DNA of 64,000 bases from contig NZMY01000050.1 in assembly GCA_002694745.1 (NCBI GenBank), positions 456,232 through 520,231 of the forward strand, read 5' to 3'. This DNA is from Croceicoccus sp. GTDB taxonomy: Bacteria > Pseudomonadota > Alphaproteobacteria > Sphingomonadales > Sphingomonadaceae. The translations under genes were made by a program, and so were the position numbers. The notes beneath the pieces were generated by a model that was given only the letters and a program-made list of their open reading frames with translations, was not told the DNA's origin and made no database searches. Below, piece after piece: positions 48,283-58,800 of the stretch (its first letter is position 1; every line of letters starts with the position of its first letter).

Positions 48283-49734
48283 CTACTCCAGACCCAGCGC
48301 GTCGAGGTCGACCGTCGCGGCCGCAAGGTCTGCCTGGGCGGCGGCAATGCGTGCCTGCGCGTTGATCAGCTGGACCTGTGCATCGGTCGCGGTCTCCTCG
48401 CGCTGGTTGACGAGGAAGAAATTGCTTGACCCCAGCTGGAACCGCCGCCGCTCGGCCTGCGCCAGTTCGCGGGCCAGTTCGAATTCGCGGCGCGACGTTT
48501 CGACCAGCCGCTCCGCGCCGTTCAGCGCGATGCGCATCGTCTCGACCTCGGTCTCGATCCGGTCGCGCAGGAATTCCTGCTGGATGGCCAGTTCGTCCAA
48601 CTTCGCCTCCGCCTCGACAACGCGGCCCTTGGCGGCCCGGTTCTGCAGCGGGACCGAAAACTGAAAGCCGACAATGGTTTCGAATGGCGTCCGGCTGAAA
48701 CCGCCCAGCCCTTCATCACCGATGTCCTTGGCCAGCTTGCCGACAAGGTCGAGGCGCGGCCGCATGGCGTTTTCCGCAAGGGCGAGCGACAGGACCGACT
48801 GGTCGACGCGCGCCAGCAGGCTCTGCAATTCGGGGCGCTGCGAGAGAGTGAAGTCGGGATCGACCGACAGCAGCGCCAGCGCCTGCGCATCGGATGGCAG
48901 GCGATCGGCCCCGACAATGACGGGATTGCCCGAAGGATCGCGATAGAACAGGGACAGGCGCACTGCCGCAGCCTCGAACGCCTGCTCCGCCTCGATCACG
49001 CGGGCGCGTCTGCGGACGAGGTTCTGCTCATTCTCGGTCTGCAGGATGCGTGGCTGCGCGCCAAGCTGTACCTGCCGGTCGATGGCGCCGGTGCGGTCCT
49101 GCGCCAGTTCCAGCAACTCGCGATAGGCCTGCAGCCGAAGCCCCGTGGCCACCCAGTCCTGATAGGCCGCGATGGTGCGGCTCTGCACGCCGATGGCGGC
49201 GGCCTCCGCCTCGAACCGGGCGACATCGATGCCGCGTGCCGCGATCGAACGCTGCGCGCGCCGTTCGTCAATCAGCCGGTCGCGCAGCAGCGAGAACAGC
49301 GCGCCGATCTGCAATTCGCCCAGCCGATTGGTAAAGGCCTCATCCTCATAGATCGGAAAATCGCCCCGGCTGACGCGATAGCCGCCATAGGCATAGCCGC
49401 CGTTGGTGCCCAGCGGCTGGTTGGCGGTCCCTTCGACGATGGTGCCGTCGTAATAGCCGGTCACCCGGCTGCGCCCTTCGACATCGAAGACGGTGTCGAA
49501 CGCGCCTTCGGAGCGCAGAGCCGCGCCCTGCGCCTGCCGGATCCTTGCCAGCGCCTCGATAATCTGGGGGGCCGTCCGGGCAGAGCGGCGCAGCACGTCG
49601 CTCAGCAGCAGCGGGCCTGTTTGCGGATCCTCTGCAACCACCATGGCCGGACCGTCGGTGGCCTGCGCCAGAACGGTCGCGGGCGCGGTGAGGGCGGCTC
49701 CCGCAATGATGATCCAGACCCTGCTTCGCCTCAC
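48283..49734 (-). CDS. TolC-family outer-membrane efflux protein
   Basis: A 483-aa outer-membrane channel subunit with a signal peptide ('VWIIIAGAALTAPATVLAQA') and two TolC repeats rich in long coiled helices ('LSQRPELQSLLARVDQSVLSLALAENAMRPRLDLVGKL'-like, 'SNFFLVNQREETATDAQVQLINAQARIAAAQADL'). The start is a GTG whose last two bases overlap the HlyD stop (GTGA). It is the third gene of the ABC-HlyD-TolC operon and would form the exit duct of a type I-like exporter. Confidence 0.92.
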   Translation of the reverse strand: MRRSRVWIIIAGAALTAPATVLAQATDGPAMVVAEDPQTGPLLLSDVLRRSARTAPQIIEALARIRQAQGAALRSEGAFDTVFDVEGRSRVTGYYDGTIVEGTANQPLGTNGGYAYGGYRVSRGDFPIYEDEAFTNRLGELQIGALFSLLRDRLIDERRAQRSIAARGIDVARFEAEAAAIGVQSRTIAAYQDWVATGLRLQAYRELLELAQDRTGAIDRQVQLGAQPRILQTENEQNLVRRRARVIEAEQAFEAAAVRLSLFYRDPSGNPVIVGADRLPSDAQALALLSVDPDFTLSQRPELQSLLARVDQSVLSLALAENAMRPRLDLVGKLAKDIGDEGLGGFSRTPFETIVGFQFSVPLQNRAAKGRVVEAEAKLDELAIQQEFLRDRIETEVETMRIALNGAERLVETSRREFELARELAQAERRRFQLGSSNFFLVNQREETATDAQVQLINAQARIAAAQADLAAATVDLDALGLE

Positions 49735-50783
49735 AACGAGGACCCCCAGTTTCCGCCCGGACTCGATGCGGCTTCGTCAGTGCGGTCATATTGCAGCGGG
49801 AAGTCGTTCAGCTGGCGCCAGATCTCGAAGCCCACGGTGACGGTATTGCCGCGGATCCAGCCCACGACATTGCTGCCCTGCCTGACGTAACGATCGCCGG
49901 GCCATGGACGTTCGGCATCGGGAAGGGGCTCGACGATGACGCGGAACTGGCCGTTGGGGGCGGCCACCGGATCGATGGTGCGGACACGCCCGTCATAGAC
50001 GCCGTAGACAAGGTTCGGCCATCCGCTGAACTGGACGGCGGGAAACCCCTCGAACTCCAGCCGCACGGGGCTGCCGCGTTCGATGATCGGCACGTCGCGC
50101 GCATCGACGAATATCTCGACCGCGCGCTCCACCTGTTCGGGCGCGATCACGGCTAGCACGGTGCCCGCCGTGATCAGCTGTCCGCCGGCTTCGCCATTAA
50201 CCTGCTGTATGCGGCCCTCGCGCGGGGCGGTCACCACCTGGGCCGAGCGGCGGTTGATCTCGGTCTCGATCCGGTTGATGCCCGCGCGCGCCTCGGCAAT
50301 CGTGGCATCGGCTTCGGCGATGCGGATCTGTGCCTGCTCGTATTCGCGCCGCGAAGCGAGCCCTTCGGCAAGCAGTTGCCGCGTACGTTCCACGTCGATC
50401 GTGGCGACCTGCCGCGCCTGCCGCATGGCCGCGATCTCCGCCTCGAGCTGGCGGCGTTCGGAATTGAGGCGGGAGAGCAGGTTGGGGTCGACGTCGACCA
50501 CGCGCGCGATCGGATCGCCGGCCGCCACCCTGTCGCCATCGCTGACGAAGAACTGTTCGACACGTCCGTCGATCAGCGACGACACCTGACGCGCCCTGTC
50601 GTCCGGATCGAGCGAGACGACCTTGCCCATGCCCTGCGCGGTCTGCACCCAGGGCACGAACAGCAAGCCTATCGTCAGCACGAAGCCGATGCCGATCATC
50701 CACGCCATCACCACCGCGAAGCGCGGCGGCCGGAGCGAGGCGAGGGTTCTGAAATGCTTAAGGTTTTCCGGCCGATCAGGCAT
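49731..50783 (-). CDS. HlyD-family membrane fusion protein
   Basis: A 350-aa periplasmic adaptor with one N-terminal membrane anchor ('FAVVMAWMIGIGFVLTIGLLFVPW'). It has a split lipoyl domain ('LIDGRVEQFFVSDGDRVAAGDPIARV' and 'APREGRIQQVNGEAGGQLITAGTVLAVI'), a coiled-coil hairpin between them and a beta-barrel domain. It lacks a lipobox, as is usual in type I secretion rather than RND systems. The ATG at 50783 has AGGAG seven bases upstream and lies inside the end of the ABC gene; the track's TTG start is seven codons earlier. It links the inner-membrane component to TolC. Confidence 0.92.
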   Translation of the reverse strand: MPDRPENLKHFRTLASLRPPRFAVVMAWMIGIGFVLTIGLLFVPWVQTAQGMGKVVSLDPDDRARQVSSLIDGRVEQFFVSDGDRVAAGDPIARVVDVDPNLLSRLNSERRQLEAEIAAMRQARQVATIDVERTRQLLAEGLASRREYEQAQIRIAEADATIAEARAGINRIETEINRRSAQVVTAPREGRIQQVNGEAGGQLITAGTVLAVIAPEQVERAVEIFVDARDVPIIERGSPVRLEFEGFPAVQFSGWPNLVYGVYDGRVRTIDPVAAPNGQFRVIVEPLPDAERPWPGDRYVRQGSNVVGWIRGNTVTVGFEIWRQLNDFPLQYDRTDEAASSPGGNWGSSL

Positions 50784-52458
50784 CGTGATGCTCCTGCTCG
50801 GCAAGGAAGCGCATCAGCTCGTCATGGCTGTCGAACCTCTGCTGGTGCTGGCTGCCCAGATAGAGCCAGCCGTCGCGCGCGATCGCTTCGGGCCGCTTGG
50901 TCGAGAGCAGCACGGTGGTGTCCGATGCGCGCAACTCGTCGAGCGCGAGCTGAAGGCGGTGGACCGGCATCATGTCGAACAATTCGGACAGCAACAGCAC
51001 GCGCGGCTTGCCCAGAAGGGCGCCCGCCAGTTTCAGCTGCATGACCTCGGCAATGGTCAGCGGCGCGCCCGACGACGACAATACCGTGTCCAGCCCGTCG
51101 GGCAGCGTCGCGATCCGACGTCCCAGTCCCACGGTATCGAGCGCGGCCATCATCGCGCGGTTTCCGCCGTCGCCGACTTCCAGCGCCAGATATTCGCGGA
51201 TCTTGACCTCGACGATGGTGGGGCGATTGAGCACGGTGACCGCGGTGCGCAGCAGATACATGTCGAACGTGCCAAGATCGCCCTTGCCGATCAGCAATTG
51301 CCCACGGTCGGGCAGGGCATGCCGTTTGAGCAGGGACGCCAGCAGGCGTTCCATGCCGGGTTCGACAACCGCCACCACCTGTTCGCCGCCTTTCAGCGAG
51401 AACGAGATATGCGCGTCGCCCTTTACCACTTCGCGCATATAGACCGACCCGTCGGACGGCGCCTCTCCGGTGACCTGTCCGCTTTCCTGCGGGATCGAGA
51501 ACAGGAGGGTCAGCTCTTCCGAGCTGGCGATCATCTCGTAGAACGTGTCGAGGTACCATCCGAGCTGCGAGATGCCGTAGAACACGCCCGAAAGGATCAG
51601 CTCGGCCGCCACCAGCTGTCCGATCGACAGCTGGCCCTGGATGATCAGATTGCCGCCCAGCGCCAGCAGGCCCGCGCTCGCCAGCGCATAAACCAGGAAA
51701 TAGGCCACCGCCTGCGAGAAGCTGTAGCGGAAATATTGCTTGTGCGCCTCGATATAGGCGGCGGTGACGCGTTCGGTGCGGTCCATCGCAAAGCCCATGT
51801 GGCGGCTGGACTTGTAGAACCCGTTCGATCCGCCGACGCTTTCCAGCCAGTGCGCCGCCTTGTGCTTTGCATCCGACAGCCCCACCGCGCCCGTCACCGC
51901 GCCGCGCCGCCACATGATCCAGATCAGCATCACGACGAACACCAGCAGCACGTTGAAGGCCAGGAAGAACGGGTGATAGAAGCTGGTGACGGCAAGCCCC
52001 ACCACGGCCTGAAGGATGATGGTGAACGCGCCGATCACCAGGCTGGGCACCGATTTTTGCAGCACCGGCATGTCGAAGAAGCGGTTGAACAGATGTTCGC
52101 TGTTCGCGTCTGAGAAATAGGGGTTCTGCGCGTGCACGGCCTTGACCGTGATGCCAGCGACGATGCGCGCGAACAGCCGCCGTTCGAACATCGCCATGAC
52201 ATACAGGCGCAGCGCACTGAGCGCCGCCACGATCAGCAGCAGCAGCAGCAATATGCCCGACAGCGTCCACAGCGGAGCCGGAAGCGAGGTCCGCGCGACG
52301 CTGTTGATCAGCACCTGGACCGAAATCGGCGTGGCCAGCGACAGCAGGGTTATCGCGACGGTATAGACGATGCCGATCCGAACATAGCCGTAATCGGGCC
52401 CGATGACTTCCGACATCCACAATGCCGCATCGCGCAATCCCAGTCTTTGTCCCGCCAC
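50776..52458 (-). CDS. ABC exporter-fold protein with catalytically dead nucleotide-binding domain
   Basis: A 560-aa protein with a type-I exporter membrane domain (six hydrophobic segments, 'VAITLLSLATPISVQVLINSV', 'GILLLLLLIVAALSALRLYVM', 'LVIGAFTIILQAVVGLAVTSF') and an ABC-like C-terminal domain. All catalytic motifs are lost: Walker A is 'VVAVVEPGMERLLASLL' (no GxGKST, about three residues deleted). The Q-loop is 'VLNRPTIVEVKIREY', the signature 'APLTIAEVMQLKLA' and Walker B 'RVLLLSELFDMM' (Asp to Ser). The H-loop is 'TVLLSTKRPEA' (no His). The fold and length are otherwise preserved. The start is a GTG with AGGGG five bases upstream. It is first in an ABC-HlyD-TolC operon divergent from the NRPS. 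Confidence 0.88.
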   Translation of the reverse strand: MAGQRLGLRDAALWMSEVIGPDYGYVRIGIVYTVAITLLSLATPISVQVLINSVARTSLPAPLWTLSGILLLLLLIVAALSALRLYVMAMFERRLFARIVAGITVKAVHAQNPYFSDANSEHLFNRFFDMPVLQKSVPSLVIGAFTIILQAVVGLAVTSFYHPFFLAFNVLLVFVVMLIWIMWRRGAVTGAVGLSDAKHKAAHWLESVGGSNGFYKSSRHMGFAMDRTERVTAAYIEAHKQYFRYSFSQAVAYFLVYALASAGLLALGGNLIIQGQLSIGQLVAAELILSGVFYGISQLGWYLDTFYEMIASSEELTLLFSIPQESGQVTGEAPSDGSVYMREVVKGDAHISFSLKGGEQVVAVVEPGMERLLASLLKRHALPDRGQLLIGKGDLGTFDMYLLRTAVTVLNRPTIVEVKIREYLALEVGDGGNRAMMAALDTVGLGRRIATLPDGLDTVLSSSGAPLTIAEVMQLKLAGALLGKPRVLLLSELFDMMPVHRLQLALDELRASDTTVLLSTKRPEAIARDGWLYLGSQHQQRFDSHDELMRFLAEQEHHDA

Positions 52459-52827
52459 TCTAGCCCCTTGATCGATCAAACTGTTCGCAGTCGCGGTACA
52501 TATGGAGACAGGCGGCCGACTGAAAGCGGCCCTTGATGTCCCGAATGTAATTTATTGTTTCCGTCCGGCTATCCATAACGACATCTGTTGCCGCTGGCCA
52601 CGCCGGCGACGCGCCAACCATGCCGGGCAGGGGAAGGCACCGGTCGGGCCGGGCCTGCCGAAGATGCGACCGTCGCCCTTAACAGCAAAGTGCCCGTTGT
52701 TGTTGTTCGGTTCAGAAATGGCACGACTTTGACTTCAGATTTTCTTTTGCAGGATGCTCCGCTAATATTCGGGGCGACGCTCGGGTGATCGGGCGGCTTT
52801 GGCCTTTTTCGCGCGCCGGGGGGCATT
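52459..52827. promoter_or_regulatory. Divergent promoter region between exporter operon and NRPS
   Basis: About 370 bases, AT-richer than the surroundings, with no gene. On the plus strand TTTCTT at 52741 and TAATAT at 52763 form a possible -35/-10 pair with a 16-base spacer, 60 bases before the NRPS ATG. The other side has AT-rich sequence (aatgtaatttattgtttcc) suitable for the exporter promoter. No operator was identified. The shared region suggests joint control of NRPS and exporter. Confidence 0.4.
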
Positions 52828-55800
52828 ATGCGCGGCGGGCGATGGAGGGGGCAAGGCCGCATGGGGCCGGATCATATTGCATATCTCGTGACAGAGGATC
52901 GCGGCGAAGCCGTGCCTGATGCCGATACCGGACCCGAGAGCGCCGACAGCCTGTCCGCAAGGTTTCGGGATGTCGCGCGCGCACAGGGCGCCAAGGTGGC
53001 TGCCCGCTGCGGCGAGCAAGAACTGTCCTATGCCGCGCTGGACCGGCTTTCGAGCCAGCTAGCCAATCGGCTCAGGCGCATGGGCGTGTCGGGGGGCGCG
53101 CTTGTCGGCCTGCATGTCGGCCGCGATCTCGATATTCTCGTTGGCATATTGGGCATCATCAAGGCGGGCGGCGCCTATCTGCCGATGGATCCCGTCTATC
53201 CCGCCGACCGTCTCGCCTTCATGGCGGATGACGCCAATGTGGGGATCATCGTTACAAGGGGCGCGCTGGCGGGCAATCTGGTCGATACCGGGGCCGTTCT
53301 TGTCGATATCGGCGATTGCGGCGGCGAAAGCGCGTCATCTCCGCTCGCGGAAACGGGCGGCGGTGATCTGGCCTATGTGATCTATACTTCGGGTTCGACC
53401 GGCAAGCCCAAGGGTGTGGCCGTCAGCCATGCCAACGTATTGCGCCTGTTCGATTCGACGCAGCACTGGTTCGGTTTCGGCAGCGACGACGTCTGGACGC
53501 TGTTTCATTCCTATTCCTTCGATTTCTCGGTGTGGGAAATCTGGGGCGCGCTGCTTTACGGCGGATGCGTCGTGGTGGTCCCCGTGGAAGTGGGCCGATC
53601 GACCGAGGCGTTTCGCAGCCTTGTCCTTGCCGAAGGGGTAACGGTGCTCAACCAGACCCCGTCCGCCTTTCGCCGCTTCATCCAGGCGGACCGCGCCGCT
53701 GCGCCCGCCGATTATGCGCTGCGCCATGTGATATTCGGCGGCGAGGCGCTGGAGTTTCAGTCGCTGCGCCCGTGGTTCGCCCGCTATGGAGACCGATCGC
53801 CCCGCCTAATCAACATGTACGGCATTACCGAGACGACGGTGCATGTCACCTATCGCCCGGTCACGGTGAACGACCTCGATGCAGGACGCGGCAGCATCAT
53901 CGGAGAGCCGATACCCGACCTCACGCTTCACATTCTGGACGAGAACATGCGTCCCGTCCCCACCGGTGTCAGCGGCGAGATCTATGTCGGCGGCGCAGGG
54001 GTCGCGTCGGGCTATCTCAACCGCCCCGAACTGACGGCGCAGCGCTTCCTTGCCGATCCGTTTTCTTCGGACCGCAATGCACGGCTGTATCGCACCGGTG
54101 ACCTTGCCTTGCGCAACCGGGAAGGGGAGATCGAATATCTCGGCCGCGCCGACCATCAGGTGAAGATCCGCGGCTTTCGCATCGAGCTGGGCGAGATCGA
54201 AGCGCAGATCACCCGCGACGAGGCGATTCGGAACGCCGCCGTCATCGCGCGGCCCGACCGTTCGGGGGAACAGCAGATCGTCGCCTATCTGGTGACCGAC
54301 CAGACCGCGCACGAGGGACTAGCCGCCCGCCTGCGGGCGCGGCTGAGGGCCGTATTGCCCGATTACATGCTGCCCGCTCATTTTGTTCTGATCGACGATC
54401 TGCCGCTGACGGAAAACGGCAAGCTCGACCGCGCGCGGCTTCCCGAACCGGGGCAGGCACGCGCCAGCGCGGCCTATGTCGCGCCCAGGGGTGAGCGGCA
54501 GGAACTGATCGCGCGCATCTGGTCGGACGTGCTGGGCGTCGAACAAATGGGCGCGCATGACGATTTCTTCGAACTGGGCGGCCATTCGCTGTTGATCATC
54601 GACGTGCTGCAACGGCTTCGGGCGCATGGTCTGCACGTCTCCGCCGGCGACATGTTCCTGACGCCCACCATCGCGGCCATCGCCGATCTGGCAGAGCAGC
54701 ACGGATCGACTGAAGCCATCGCCCTCAGCAATATTCCGCCCGATTGCGACGCGATCCGGCCCGATATGCTGGATCTGGTCACGCTGGACGAGGATGAGAT
54801 TGCGCTGATCGAACGCACGGTTCCGGGCGGGGCCGCGAATATTCAGGACATTTATCCGCTCACCCCGCTGCAGGAAGGCATCTTCTATCACCACCGCGTT
54901 TCGGCCAGCGGCGATCCCTATCTGGTCACGACACTGATGGCCGCCCGCTCGCGCGAACAGGCGATGCGCTATGCCGCGGCGGTGCAGTCCGTGGTGAACC
55001 GTCACGACATCCTGCGCAGCGCCTTTCTGGCCGAGGGCCTGCGTCATCCGGTGCAAGTCGTGTGCCGCGAAGCGCGCGTGTCGGTCGAGGAGATGCAGTT
55101 CGAGCCTGCCGAGGGCGATGTCGCCGGGCAATTGCTCGACCGTTTCGATATGCGTCATCACCGGCTGGCGGTCGATCGCGCTCCGGCCATACGGCTCTAT
55201 ATCGCGCAGGATCCGGCGAACGAGCGCTGGCTGATCCTGCGTTCGCATCACCATCTGATAGAGGACCACACGACCGACGAGCTGATGAGCGGCGAGATCG
55301 CGGCGCTGATGGCGGACGGGGGCGCGGATCTTCCCGAACCGCTGCCGTTTCGCGCATTCGTCGCGCGTACCGCTGACAAGGCGGAGGCACCGGAATCGCG
55401 CGAATGGTTCGGCGAATTGCTGGGCGATCTGGATGAACCGACTGCCGCTTTCGGCCTGACCGAAACGGCGCAGGATGAACCGATAAAGGATGCGCGGCTG
55501 CGGCTGGACGACGGCCTATCGGAACGGCTGCGCATTATTGCCAGATCGCGCGGCGTAGGCGTCGCCAGCCTGTTCCACCTCGCCTGGGGGCTGGTGGTCG
55601 GACAAAGCTGCGGACGCGGCGATGTCGTTTTCGGTACCGTCCTGTTCGGGCGGATGCAGGCGGGCGATCATGCGGATCGCATCCTTGGCCCGATGATCAA
55701 TACGCTTCCGCTGCGCCTGCGCTTTGCGGGCCGCAGCGTGGCCGAAGCGCTGACCGACACGCATGAGCTGCTGGCCGGATTGCTGCGCCACGAACATGCG

Positions 55801-58800
55801 TCGCTGGCCATGGCGCAGGCCTGCAGCAGGCTCGCGCCGGGTGTTCCGCTGTTCAATGCGCTGATCAATTTCCGCCATGTGCAGATCCGCGGCGGGCGCG
55901 AGAGTACCAGGGTCCACGCGATGGGTCCGGCGATCGAGGCGATGGGGCTTGAGCTTCTGTCCTTCACCGAAAGGACGAATTACGCGCTCGAACTGTCGGT
56001 CGATGATCTTGGCGACGGCTTCATGGTGGAGGCGCAGTCGCGTCATCCGGTGGATCCCGCCATATTGTGCGACGCCGTGGCGGCCGCGCTGGAAGATATC
56101 GCCGCAAAGCTTGAGTTCGAGCCCGATGCGAGGACGGAGGACGTCCGCATTCTCTCCGCCGCTGCCGAGCGGCGATTGCTGCACGATTTCAACGACACCG
56201 CCACCGAATTCGGCACGCCCCAGCGCCTCCACGCCGCCTTCGAGGGGCAGGCGGCCCGCACACCCCAGGCGGTCGCGCTGGAGTTAGAGGGGCGCGAGAT
56301 GTCCTATGGCGAACTCGACCGCCGCGCCAATGCGCTGGCGCGCGCCATGCGCCAGGCGGGTGTGAGACGGGACGCGCTTGTCGGCGTATGCGCCGAACGC
56401 AGCTTCGAGATGGTCGTCGCGCTTTATGCCGCGCTGAAGGCAGGCGGTGCCTATGTGCCGCTGGACCCGTCGCTGCCTGCGGCGCGCCTTGCCGACATGC
56501 TGGCGGATGCCGCACCGAAAGTGGTTTTGTGCCAGCCGCATCTGCGCGACCGTATCGCGGGCTTCGAAGGCAAGATCCTCGATCTCGACCTCGCGGCGGA
56601 AACGGAAATCGCGAACGGCGCCCCGCTTTTAGACGAGGGCGAGCCGGGCGACCTTGCCTATGTAATCTTCACATCGGGCTCCACCGGGCGGCCCAAGGCG
56701 GCAATGAACGAACATCGCGGCATCGTGAACCGGCTGAACTGGATGCAGGCGCAATACGGCCTGACGGCAGACGACCGGGTGCTTCAGAAAACGCCGTTCA
56801 GTTTCGACGTGTCGGTCTGGGAATTCTTCTGGCCGCTGATGGTCGGCGCAAGGCTGGTGATCGCGCGGCCCGATGGCCACCGTGACAGCGGCTATTTGGC
56901 CGAACTGATCCGGTCGCGCGCCATCACCACGCTGCATTTCGTCCCGTCGATGCTGCGCGTGTTTCTCGAGGAACCGGCCGCCGCCGATTGCCCGTCGATC
57001 CGCCGCGTCATCTGCAGCGGAGAGGCGCTGACCCACGATCTTCAGACCGCCTTCTTCGATCGCTTCGCAGAGGCGGATTTGCATAATCTGTATGGCCCGA
57101 CCGAAGCGGGTGTCGACGTCACCCACTGGACTTGCCGCCGGGACGCGCAGGGCACCATCGTTCCCATCGGCAGGCCGGTCGCGAACACACGCATCCATAT
57201 TCTCGACGATCGCCTGCGGCCCGTTCTGCAAGGCGCGCCGGGCCATGTGTTCATCGGCGGGGGGCAGGTCGGTCGCGGCTATCTCGGCCAGGGCGAACTC
57301 ACTGCGGAGCGGTTTGTTGCGGATCCGTTTTCGGGCGATCCCGCGGCTCGCATCTACCGGACGGGCGACGTCGGGCGATATCTGCCGGACGGCACCATCG
57401 AATATCTGGGGCGCAGCGATTTCCAGGTGAAGATCCGCGGCCAGCGCATCGAACTGGGCGAGATCGAGGCGCGGCTGGAAGAGATCGAAGGCATCACGCA
57501 AGGCGTCGTCCTGGCGCGCGAGGATCCCGTGCAGGGCGCGCAGCTGATCGCCTATTATATCGCGTCGGACCAGCCAATCGATCCGGCACACCTGTCCGCG
57601 GAACTGGGGCGCTCGCTGCCGTCCTATATGGTGCCGGCTATTTTCGTCGAACTGGCGGAGATGCCGCTGACCTCCAGCGGAAAAATCGACCGCAAGGCCT
57701 TGCCCGAGCCCGGACCTGCCGAGCGCCAGCGCAGCGCTACGCCGCCGCGCGACGATGTCGAACGGGCGATGGCGGCGATCTGGCAGGACATGCTGGGCGC
57801 ATCGGAAATCGGCATAGACGAGGATTTCTTCGCGCTCGGCGGTCATTCGCTGTTGGCGTTGCAGATGCTGGTCCGGCTTGAAAGGCAGATGGGACTGCGT
57901 ATCCCGATCCGGACGGTGGTCGAGGGACGGACGATCCGCCGCATCTCGGACGGACTGGAAAACACAGCCGGAACCGATCTTCCCGAGGGGCTGATCCGCC
58001 TGCATGGCAGTGTGTCCCAGCGACCGCTGTTCTGCATACCCGGCGCGGGCGGCGTCGCGCTGCAGTTCGAGAATCTGGCGCGCAAGCTGGAGGGGGACCG
58101 CGCGGTCTATGCATTCGAATTGCACGAGATGGACGCGGGGCCCGCACGCTGGCCGACGATGCAGGATTATACGCAGGCGGTGGCCCGTGCGATGCGCGAG
58201 GTGCAGCCGGACGGTCCCTATTCGCTGATCGGCTTTTCGTCCGGCGGCAATCTGGCAGTCGAGGTCACAGCACTTCTGGAAAGCCAGGGGCAAAAGGTCG
58301 ACACATTGTGGGTGGTCGATTCCTATGCGCCGGGCACGATCTATCTGACCAGCCAGCTGGCGCGTTGGAAGGGGCACTTCGACGAGATCGTCGGCCTGCC
58401 GCTGCACGAGATACCCGGCCATCTGCGTTTCCGCGCAAGACGCATGTTTGGCCGTCTGCCAAGACGGCGGCGCGGCGAAACCGAGCTGGAATTCAAACTG
58501 CGTCTGGCGGAAGAGCGCGCCGAAAAAGTGCAGAAAAATTATGCGGCCAGCTCCGTGAAGACCGCGATCCACTGGACCCGCGCCAGCGGCACCATGGCCG
58601 AGAATTTCTGGGCCACCTTCGTCGATCCCACCGAAACGGGCGGCTGGATCGACCTGTGTAGCGAGCTCAAGGTCTATCGCTTCGACTGCGGCCACCACGC
58701 CATGTTGAAGGAGCCGCAGTTGGGCAGGCTGGCGGATCACATTTCCGAAAGTCTGCGTGCCTGCCGTGCGCCCGAACTAGAGTGCGATGGCGGTCACCAC

